This document shows positions 6,185 through 13,319 of a DNA stretch of 13,319 bases, piece after piece. Each line of letters opens with the position of its first letter. Positions within the stretch are counted from its first letter, which is position 1. The stretch is from Actinomycetes bacterium (GTDB lineage Bacteria > Actinomycetota > Acidimicrobiia > Acidimicrobiales > CADCSY01): NCBI GenBank assembly GCA_025464025.1, contig JAODBP010000189.1, positions 1-13,319 of the forward strand, written 5' to 3'. Under the pieces are notes generated by a model. That model was not told the DNA's origin and did no database searches. It was given only the letters and a program-made list of their open reading frames with translations. The translations under genes were made by a program, and so were the position numbers.

Positions 6185-6964
6185 TCAGACCCGGTAGCCG
6201 CCGTCGACGCTGAGGACCTGGCCGGTGATGCCCCGGCCGTCCTCGGAGGCGAGGAGGACGGCCATGCCCGTGAGCTCCTCGGGTTCGAGGATGCGGTGCT
6301 GGAGGCTGTCGGCCCGGGCCCGGGCCTGGGCCTCCTCGACCGTCACCCCCCGACCGGCGGCGGCCTGCTCCCAGTCGATCAGGGAGGTGTTGGTCCACCC
6401 CGGGCACAGGCAGTTGACGGTGATGCCGTGCTCGGCCGTGGCGGCTGCCATCGCTCGGGTGAAGCCGATCAGGCCGTGCTTGGCCGCGGTGTAGGCGACG
6501 CTGGCAGCGGCCCGCTTCGACGCGCCCGACCCGATGTTCACGATGGCGCCCCAGCCCTGGGCCCGCAGGTGGGGGAGGGCCTCGGTGGTCGTCCACCAGG
6601 CCGACGTGAGGCAGAGCACCAGCGTCCGCTCGAAGCCGTCGCCGTCGACGTCGAACGGATCGTGCCCCCGCCCGGCCGAGCCGCCGACGTTGTTGACCAG
6701 CACGTCGATCCGGCCCAGGGCCTCCACCGCCCGCCGGACCGGGAGGCGTGCCCCGTCGGGGTCGGTGGCGTCGGCGACGACGGCCACGGCCCGGCCACCC
6801 GCTCCTTCGATGTCGGCCACCACCTCGTCCAGGTCGGCACCGGTCCGCGACGACACCACCACGGCGGCGCCCTCGGCGGCGTAGCGCCGGGCGATGGCCC
6901 GGCCGATGCCTCGACCGCCGCCGGTCACCACCGCTACCCGGCCGTCGAGCCGTCCGTCGGACAC
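6185..6964 (-). CDS. Short-chain dehydrogenase/reductase (SDR)
   Basis: A 259-residue classical SDR. The Rossmann nucleotide-binding motif TGGGRGIG is at 14-21. Ser39-Arg40 after the second strand hints at NADP(H) preference. NNVGG (91-95) replaces the usual NNAG. The catalytic residues are Ser146, Tyr158 and Lys162 (YTAAK), followed by the PG motif (188-189) and a C-terminal ITGQVLSVDGGY segment. It should oxidise or reduce an alcohol/ketone substrate that cannot be named from sequence. The GTG start at 6964 is supported by a TAGGTT -10-like element 7 bases upstream on the minus strand and the absence of a ribosome site, indicating a leaderless transcript. It leads a probable two-gene unit with the methyltransferase and is divergent from the AraC-type regulator gene. 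Confidence 0.92.
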   Translation of the reverse strand: MSDGRLDGRVAVVTGGGRGIGRAIARRYAAEGAAVVVSSRTGADLDEVVADIEGAGGRAVAVVADATDPDGARLPVRRAVEALGRIDVLVNNVGGSAGRGHDPFDVDGDGFERTLVLCLTSAWWTTTEALPHLRAQGWGAIVNIGSGASKRAAASVAYTAAKHGLIGFTRAMAAATAEHGITVNCLCPGWTNTSLIDWEQAAAGRGVTVEEAQARARADSLQHRILEPEELTGMAVLLASEDGRGITGQVLSVDGGYRV

Positions 6965-6971
6965 GGGCGGG

Positions 6972-6977
6972 AACCTA
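6972..6977 (-). promoter_or_regulatory. Leaderless -10 element (TAGGTT) for the dehydrogenase gene
   Basis: Read on the minus strand, TAGGTT fits TAnnnT and ends 7 bases before the GTG start. It lies 18 bases from the opposing -10 element of the regulator gene, so it occupies the place where that promoter's -35 region should be. Confidence 0.5.
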
Positions 6978-6995
6978 GTGCGGCCGTCGGGGGCG

Positions 6996-7001
6996 TACCG
7001 T
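6996..7001 (+). promoter_or_regulatory. Leaderless -10 element (TACCGT) for the AraC-type gene
   Basis: TACCGT fits TAnnnT and ends 7 bases before ATG 7009. No ribosome-binding sequence precedes the gene. The whole intergenic region with the divergent dehydrogenase gene is only 44 bases, so the two promoters overlap. Confidence 0.55.
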
Positions 7002-7008
7002 CGTGGGC

Positions 7009-7419
7009 ATGACGCCGGAGGAGCTCGCCGACCTGGCGCACCTGCGCCGGGCGCGCGACCTCATGGATCGCGAGTACGCCGAACCGCTCGACGTCCCGGC
7101 CATGGCCCGGGTCGCCCACATGTCGCCCGCCCACTTCTCCCGCAAGTTCCGGGCGGCCTACGGCGAGACGCCCTACACCTACCTCATGACCCGGCGCATC
7201 GAGCGGGCCAAGGCCCTCCTGCGCCAGGGGATGTCGGTCACCGACGCCTGCATGGCGGTCGGGTGCACGTCGCTCGGCTCGTTCAGCTCGCGCTTCACCG
7301 AGATCGTGGGCGAGACGCCGTCGCAGTACCGCGCCCGCGACCACCGCGACCTCGAGGTCGTGCCCCCGTGCATGACCTTCGTCGCCAGCCGACCGCGGCG
7401 CACGCCCACCCCGGCCTGA
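7009..7419 (+). CDS. AraC-family transcriptional regulator, DNA-binding domain only
   Basis: A 136-residue protein that is essentially one AraC/XylS DNA-binding domain. The two helix-turn-helix units are at about 28-52 (DVPAMARVAHMSPAHFSRKF) and 76-101 (SVTDACMAVGCTSLGSFSSR), followed by the conserved GETPSQYR. There is no N-terminal sensor domain; the short C-terminal tail (about 112-136) is not recognisable. It may respond through another protein or through its own level. ATG 7009 was chosen over the GTG two codons earlier because it stands 7 bases after a TACCGT element. It is followed by the VOC gene after 52 bases and is divergent from the dehydrogenase gene; either could be its target. 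AraC-type genes next to VOC genes are common in actinomycetes (general knowledge). Confidence 0.9.
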   Translation: MTPEELADLAHLRRARDLMDREYAEPLDVPAMARVAHMSPAHFSRKFRAAYGETPYTYLMTRRIERAKALLRQGMSVTDACMAVGCTSLGSFSSRFTEIVGETPSQYRARDHRDLEVVPPCMTFVASRPRRTPTPA

Positions 7420-7459
7420 CCGAGCAGGATCGGAGAAGCGCCCGGCGAGCCGGGGATCG

Positions 7460-7465
7460 TACGGT
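7460..7465 (+). promoter_or_regulatory. Leaderless -10 element (TACGGT) for the VOC gene
   Basis: TACGGT fits TAnnnT and ends 6 bases before ATG 7472. No ribosome site is present. It suggests the VOC gene has its own promoter in addition to any read-through from the AraC-type gene. Confidence 0.5.
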
Positions 7466-7471
7466 CGTCGC

Positions 7472-7870
7472 ATGGCAGTCAACCTCTCCACCACGTTCAT
7501 CGCCGTCCACGACCCCGACGCCGCGCTCGGCTTCTACCGCGACGGCCTCGGCCTCGAGGTCCGCAACGACGTCGCCTCCGAGGGCTTCCGCTGGGTCACC
7601 ATCGCCGCCCCCGGCCAGGACGTCGACATCGTCCTGTTCCAGCCCCACGGCGGCATGTCGCAAGCCGACGGCGACGCCCTCCTGTCGCTGGTCACGAAGG
7701 GGGTGTTCCAAGCCGCCCTCTTCCGGGCCGACGACCTCGACGCCACGTTCGAGAAGCTCCAGGCATCGGGCGCCGAGGTGCTCCAGGAGCCGGTGTCCCA
7801 GCCCTGGGGCGCGCGGGACTGCGCGTTCCGGGACCCCTCCGGCAACATGGTCCGCATCGCCCAGGCCTGA
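7472..7870 (+). CDS. VOC-superfamily (glyoxalase/bleomycin-resistance fold) protein
   Basis: A 132-residue protein with the two beta-alpha-beta-beta-beta repeats of the vicinal oxygen chelate fold. The first repeat has DPDAALGFYRDGLGLEV (14-30); the second has ADDLDATFEKLQASGAEVLQEP (86-107) and the family end signature FRDPSGNMVRIAQ (119-131). Residues usually supplying the His/Glu metal ligands are not obvious: the last strand has MVRIAQ where metal enzymes carry a Glu, and no clear His is present at the expected first-strand site other than His13. It may therefore be a binding or sequestering protein, as in bleomycin-resistance members, rather than a metal-dependent glyoxalase. It probably acts in the cytoplasm. 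The leaderless-type start, the AraC gene before it and the UvrA-like gene after it suggest a stress or resistance context (inference). Confidence 0.88.
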   Translation: MAVNLSTTFIAVHDPDAALGFYRDGLGLEVRNDVASEGFRWVTIAAPGQDVDIVLFQPHGGMSQADGDALLSLVTKGVFQAALFRADDLDATFEKLQASGAEVLQEPVSQPWGARDCAFRDPSGNMVRIAQA

Positions 7871-7873
7871 CCG

Positions 7874-7899
7874 CCCGATGTGCCGCATGCCGCATCGGG
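7874..7899 (+). terminator. Hairpin after the VOC gene; possible terminator or attenuator
   Basis: CCCGATGTG pairs with CGCATCGGG (one wobble pair) to give a 9-base-pair stem with an 8-base loop, starting 4 bases after the VOC stop codon. No U-run follows, so it is not a classical intrinsic terminator. It may protect the transcript end or reduce read-through into the UvrA-like gene. A second partner for its 3' arm lies near the next ribosome site (see finding). Confidence 0.4.
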
Positions 7900-7946
7900 T
7901 GCGCACGACCTGGGGTGACTTCCTGTTCGATCCCGATGGAGGCACG

Positions 7947-10314
<2,368 letters not shown>

Positions 10315-10322
<8 letters not shown>

Positions 10323-10341
10323 CCCATCCCTCAGGTGGCGC
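10315..10341. terminator. Imperfect hairpin between converging genes
   Basis: The ends of the UvrA-like and CoA-ligase genes are only 8 bases apart. GCG plus CCTGA pairs with TCAGG plus CGC, with a 3-base bulge, and both stop codons lie within the stem. It could act as a weak two-way terminator. There is no U-run, and stop-codon complementarity in convergent genes is partly automatic, so this is tentative. Confidence 0.3.
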
Positions 10342-11845
10342 GGAGCTCGCGCTTGAGGACCTTGCCGGAGGGGTTGCGGGGCAGGGCGTCGAGGAACGTG
10401 ATCGCCTTGGGGCGCTTGAACTTGGCGAGCTGGCCGCTGCAGTGGGCGAGGAGCTCGTCGGCCGTGGCCGTGGCGCCTTCGCGCAGGACCACGTGGGCCA
10501 CCGGCACCTCGCCCCACCGCTCGTCGGGCCGGCCGACCACGGCGGCCTCGAGCACCGCCTCGTGCTCGTAGAGCACGCGCTCGACCTCGGAGCTGGCGAT
10601 GTTCTCGCCACCCGAGACGATCATGTCCTTGAGCCGGTCGACGATGAAGAGGTAGCCGTCGTCGTCGCGCACGCCGATGTCGCCGGTGTGGAACCAACCG
10701 CCGGCGAAGGCGGTGGCCGTGGCGTCGGGGTCCTTCCAGTAGCCGCCGAAGACCTTGGGGCCGCGCAGGACGATCTCGCCCCGCTCGCCGGCGGGCACGG
10801 ATCGGCCCTCGTCGTCCCAGACGTCGAGCTCGAGGAAGAGGCAGGGGCGGCCCACGCTGCCGAGCTTGGTGATCAGGCTGTCTCGGTCGAGGAACGTGTC
10901 GCCCGAGACGGTCTCGGTGAGGCCGTAGGCGTCGGCGAACCAGGCCGAGGGAAACGTCCGCTGGACCCGCTCGAGCAGGGGGATCGGCATCTTCTCGCCG
11001 CCGTTGATGATCACGCGGACCGACGACAGGTCGCGCCGCTCGATGTCGGGCAGCGCCATGATCGCGTTGACCATGGCCGGGGCCAGCCACACGGTCGTGA
11101 CCCGCGAGCGCTCGAGCTCGTCGACGACCGAGGCAGCGTCGAAGGCCCGGTGGATGATGACCGTGGCGCCGGCGGCGAGCAGCGAGGTCGTCGTGAGGTC
11201 GAGCGCACCGACGTGGTAGAGCGGCCCGCACGCGAGGCCGAGGTCGGCACCGGTGAAGCCGAACTCGACGAGGTGGGCGAGGTTCTTCCACGCCAGGTTG
11301 CCGTGGGTGAGCATCACGCCCTTGGGCCGGCCCGTGGTGCCCGACGTGTACATCAGGCGGTGGACGTCGTCGGCCTCGGCGAGCACGGCGGCCGGCGGGC
11401 TCGAGCTGCTCCGGAGGTCGGCGAGCGGCGTCCACCCGTCCGGCGTCGACGGCGAGGTGCAGGCCCGCACGAGGTCGAGGTCCTTGGCGCTCTCGGTGGC
11501 GAGCTCCACGAGCGCGTCGTCGCACATGAGGACCCGGGCCTCGGCGTGCTCGAGGATGTAGCGCACCTCGGGCGCGGCGAGCCGCCAGTTGATCGGCATG
11601 GCGATGGCGCCGAGCCGGTTGGCGCCGAAGATCACCTCCAGGAACTCGGGGGAGTTGTACGAGAGGATGCCCACCACGTCGCCCCGGCCGATGCCGAGCT
11701 CGTGCAGGCCGCCGGCCAGCGCGGCGACCCGGTCGGCCATCTCCCCATAGGTGGTCGTCTCGCCCTCGAAGACCGTGATCGCCTGGTCGGGCGTGCGGGC
11801 TGCGTGGTGGGCGAGCACGGCGCACCAGTTGACGTCCGCCAGCAT
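10331..11845 (-). CDS. Acyl-CoA synthetase/AMP-dependent ligase (FadD-like)
   Basis: A 504-residue member of the ANL adenylating superfamily. It should activate a carboxylic acid to an acyl-AMP and then to the CoA thioester. Motifs: the phosphate-binding loop YTSGTTGRPKG (166-176), the YGLTE adenine-site motif (307-311), TGD (387-389), the hinge DRLKDMIVSGGENI (403-416) and the catalytic lysine Lys495 in PRNPSGKVLKREL. Length fits medium/long-chain or aromatic acyl-CoA ligases; the substrate cannot be named. ATG 11845 was chosen because GGGGGA stands just upstream; the open extension to 12403 runs antisense through the hydratase gene. It is divergent from the enoyl-CoA hydratase-like gene across 61 bases containing a palindrome, and a TetR gene follows nearby, so it likely belongs to a regulated acyl-CoA degradation module. 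Confidence 0.93.
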   Translation of the reverse strand: MLADVNWCAVLAHHAARTPDQAITVFEGETTTYGEMADRVAALAGGLHELGIGRGDVVGILSYNSPEFLEVIFGANRLGAIAMPINWRLAAPEVRYILEHAEARVLMCDDALVELATESAKDLDLVRACTSPSTPDGWTPLADLRSSSSPPAAVLAEADDVHRLMYTSGTTGRPKGVMLTHGNLAWKNLAHLVEFGFTGADLGLACGPLYHVGALDLTTTSLLAAGATVIIHRAFDAASVVDELERSRVTTVWLAPAMVNAIMALPDIERRDLSSVRVIINGGEKMPIPLLERVQRTFPSAWFADAYGLTETVSGDTFLDRDSLITKLGSVGRPCLFLELDVWDDEGRSVPAGERGEIVLRGPKVFGGYWKDPDATATAFAGGWFHTGDIGVRDDDGYLFIVDRLKDMIVSGGENIASSEVERVLYEHEAVLEAAVVGRPDERWGEVPVAHVVLREGATATADELLAHCSGQLAKFKRPKAITFLDALPRNPSGKVLKRELRAT

Positions 11846-11868
11846 CGTTGTCCCCCGGGTGGCAGAGT

Positions 11869-11884
11869 TGTACCGACCAGTACA
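11869..11884. promoter_or_regulatory. Operator-like palindrome between ligase and hydratase genes
   Basis: The 16-base site TGTACCGACCAGTACA has 6 of 8 symmetrical pairs matching (TGTAC.G..C.GTACA). It lies 24 bases upstream of the ligase start and 22 bases upstream of the hydratase start, where the two divergent promoters must be. The size and form suit a TetR-family operator, and the TetR gene close by is the obvious candidate to bind it. This is inferred; no binding site for this regulator is known to me. Confidence 0.5.
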
Positions 11885-11906
11885 GCCTAGTGAGCCGGAG
11901 CTGCCG

Positions 11907-12695
11907 ATGTCCGAACCGGTGCGGTACTCGTCCTCCGACCGGATCGCCGTCATCACCCTCGACCGTCCCGAGGCCCGCAACGCCGTGAACCGCGACGTGG
12001 CGGTCGGCCTGGAGGCGGCCGTCGACCGGCTGGAGGACGACCCCGACGTCTGGGTCGGCGTGCTGTGCGCCAACACCGCGGACCAGGAGCGCCCCGTGTT
12101 CTGCGCCGGCGCCGACCTCAAGGTGATCGGGGAGGCGGGCAGCGCCGGCGCCCTCGAGACCGAGCGGGGCGGCTTCGCCGGGTTCGCGTTCCGCGAGCGG
12201 ACGAAGCCGGTCGTGGTCGCCGTCGACGGGCTGGCCACGGCCGGCGGCCTCGAGATCGTGCTCGCCTGCGACATCGTCGTCGCCACGACCCGCTCGTCGT
12301 TCGGCCTGGCCGAGGTGAAGCGCAACCTCATCGCCGGTGCCGGTGGCGTGTTCCGCCTGCCCCGGGCCATCGGCCGGGCGACGGCGATGGACGCCATCCT
12401 CACCGGTGAGCCGATCGGGGCCCAGCGGGCCTACGACCTCGGTCTGGTGAGCCGGCTGGTCGAGCCGGGCGCCGCCCTCGACGAGGCGCTCCGGGTCGCG
12501 GCCCAGGTCGTGGCCGCCGCCCCGCTGGCCGTCCGGGCCAGTCGCCAGGTGGTGCTGGCCGCCGACGACCAGGACGACGCGACCCTCCGGGGCCTGTCGA
12601 AGGAGCTGCTGGGTGCGGTGCTGGCGGCCGACGACGCCCGGGAGGGCGTGGCTGCCTTCGTCGAGAAGCGGCCTCCTCGGTGGACCGGGCGCTAG
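11907..12695 (+). CDS. Enoyl-CoA hydratase/isomerase family protein (crotonase fold)
   Basis: A 262-residue crotonase-family enzyme acting on acyl-CoA thioesters in beta-oxidation-like pathways. The first oxyanion-hole segment is CAGADLK (66-72) and the second ATAGGLE (110-116), where the more usual text is A.GGG.E. Both glutamates of the classical hydratase pair are present with the correct spacing of 20 residues: Glu116 in GGLE and Glu136 in GLAEV. The LIAGAGGVFRLPRAIG segment (141-156) and the C-terminal helices are also typical. Hydration of a 2-enoyl-CoA is therefore plausible, though isomerase or hydrolase activity cannot be excluded. ATG 11907 is preceded by GGAG at a suitable distance. 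The TetR gene starts 17 bases after the stop, and the CoA-ligase gene is divergent. Confidence 0.92.
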   Translation: MSEPVRYSSSDRIAVITLDRPEARNAVNRDVAVGLEAAVDRLEDDPDVWVGVLCANTADQERPVFCAGADLKVIGEAGSAGALETERGGFAGFAFRERTKPVVVAVDGLATAGGLEIVLACDIVVATTRSSFGLAEVKRNLIAGAGGVFRLPRAIGRATAMDAILTGEPIGAQRAYDLGLVSRLVEPGAALDEALRVAAQVVAAAPLAVRASRQVVLAADDQDDATLRGLSKELLGAVLAADDAREGVAAFVEKRPPRWTGR

Positions 12696-12699
12696 CGGT

Positions 12700-12705
12700 T
12701 AGCGT
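12700..12705 (+). promoter_or_regulatory. Leaderless -10 element (TAGCGT) for the TetR gene
   Basis: TAGCGT fits TAnnnT and ends 7 bases before ATG 12713. It starts only 5 bases after the stop of the hydratase gene. No ribosome site precedes the TetR start, which agrees with a separate leaderless transcript in addition to any read-through. Confidence 0.5.
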
Positions 12706-12712
12706 CGCACGC

Positions 12713-13319
12713 ATGCCTCGGGCGGAAGCGACCGGCGAGTCGAAGCGCCGGGCCAACTGGGAGGCACGGCGCGAAGCGATCATCGACACCTCGGCGCGCG
12801 TGTTCGCTCGGGGCGGCTACCACGCCACCGGGATCATGGAGCTGTGCGCCGCCAACGACCTCGGCAAGGGCGCGCTGTACCACTACATCGGCTCCAAGGA
12901 GGGGCTGCTCGCCGCCATCCACGACCGGGTGATGGACGAGGTGCTGGCCGGTGCCGAGCGGGTCACCGAGGCGGGCGGGACGCCGTCGGCCCAGCTCGAG
13001 ATGCTCGGCACCGAGCTGCTCGACGTGATCCACCGCTACCCCGACCACGTCTGGGTGTTCCTGCACGAGTTCCCGGCGCTCACCGGCGAGCGGGCCGAGC
13101 AGTTCCGCAAGCGCCGGCGCGGCTACGAGCGCCAGGTCGAGGCCGTGCTGGAGGCCGGCGTCGCCTCGGGGGAGTTCCGCGACCTCGACACCCGGCTCAC
13201 GGCCATGGCCTGGCTCGGCATGCACAACTACACGTACCTCTGGCTCAAGCCCGGCGGCCGCCTTTCGGCCCGCGACGTGGCCAAGCCGTTCGCCGACATC
13301 TTCATGCGGGGCATCTCGG
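12713..13319 (+). CDS. TetR/AcrR-family transcriptional regulator, 3' end beyond window
   Basis: An open frame of 202 codons that runs off the right edge without a stop. The N-terminal helix-turn-helix domain covers about 19-72: REAIIDTSARVFARGGYHAT, then IMELCAANDLGKGALYHYIGSKEGLL with the conserved recognition-helix pattern. The remainder (about 75-202) is a helical ligand-binding domain; PDHVWVFLHEFPALTGERA (110-128) and MAWLGMHNYTYLWLKPGG (165-182) resemble TetR regulators of fatty-acid and acyl-CoA genes. The length suggests only a few residues are missing. It lies directly after the hydratase gene and probably represses the ligase/hydratase pair through the palindrome between them, with an acyl-CoA or related compound as inducer (inference from context). 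Confidence 0.9.
   Translation, partial: MPRAEATGESKRRANWEARREAIIDTSARVFARGGYHATGIMELCAANDLGKGALYHYIGSKEGLLAAIHDRVMDEVLAGAERVTEAGGTPSAQLEMLGTELLDVIHRYPDHVWVFLHEFPALTGERAEQFRKRRRGYERQVEAVLEAGVASGEFRDLDTRLTAMAWLGMHNYTYLWLKPGGRLSARDVAKPFADIFMRGIS

Noticed and set aside
6153..6596. Upstream extension of the methyltransferase frame into the dehydrogenase gene
   Set aside because: The dehydrogenase occupies this DNA with complete SDR motifs; ATG 6152 has a good ribosome site.
6894..7946. Upstream extension of the UvrA-like frame through the AraC and VOC genes
   Set aside because: The extension is out of frame with two well-supported genes and the protein text has no homology-like features. GGAGG just before ATG 7947 marks the better start. 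The short extension to ATG 7878 remains possible but has no ribosome site.

Overview
The window is very GC-rich, densely coded DNA with strong G/C preference at third codon positions. A DrrA/DrrB-type exporter, a UvrA2-like ATPase, acyl-CoA genes with a TetR regulator, TAnnnT-type leaderless promoters and a SipW-like peptidase beside a small TasA-like substrate together suggest a high-GC actinomycete. An Acidimicrobiia-like lineage is plausible but is an inference. I see no tRNA, rRNA, insertion sequence or CRISPR array, and no gene-free stretch longer than about 190 bases.

Left region (1-2905, minus strand, read right to left): a small secreted TasA-like protein is followed 9 bases later by a 708-residue membrane protein. 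That protein joins a SipW/ER-type signal peptidase, a DUF5305-like region and a glycine-rich RTX-like C-terminus. Its last membrane segment ends in the same FTA..TVP motif as the secreted partner's signal peptide, so the enzyme appears to carry a copy of its own substrate signal. Beyond it lies the start of an OmpR-type response regulator. A 185-base divergent intergenic region with strong hairpins separates this unit from a small unknown gene.

Middle region (2906-7870): an unknown helical protein (+), then a translationally coupled DrrA/DrrB-type exporter (+). This exporter meets, stop codon to stop codon, a minus-strand pair made of a short-chain dehydrogenase and a SAM methyltransferase. 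Divergent from the dehydrogenase is a small AraC-type regulator followed by a VOC-fold protein; the two divergent promoters overlap.

Right region (7871-13319): a UvrA-like double ATPase that lacks the length for a UvrB-binding domain (+), a fatty-acyl-CoA-synthetase-like ligase (-), then, divergent from it across an operator-like palindrome, an enoyl-CoA hydratase-family gene (+) and a TetR regulator cut by the window end (+). The ligase, hydratase and TetR gene look like one acyl-CoA catabolism module. The AraC-VOC-UvrA2 run, with the DrrAB exporter nearby, looks like a drug or toxicant defence neighbourhood.

A recurring feature is a TAnnnT hexamer 6-7 bases before the start codon, which suggests leaderless transcripts. 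It precedes the unknown gene, the dehydrogenase, the AraC, VOC and TetR genes, and (with an unorthodox start codon) the response regulator. The other main genes mostly have Shine-Dalgarno sequences or are coupled to an upstream gene.
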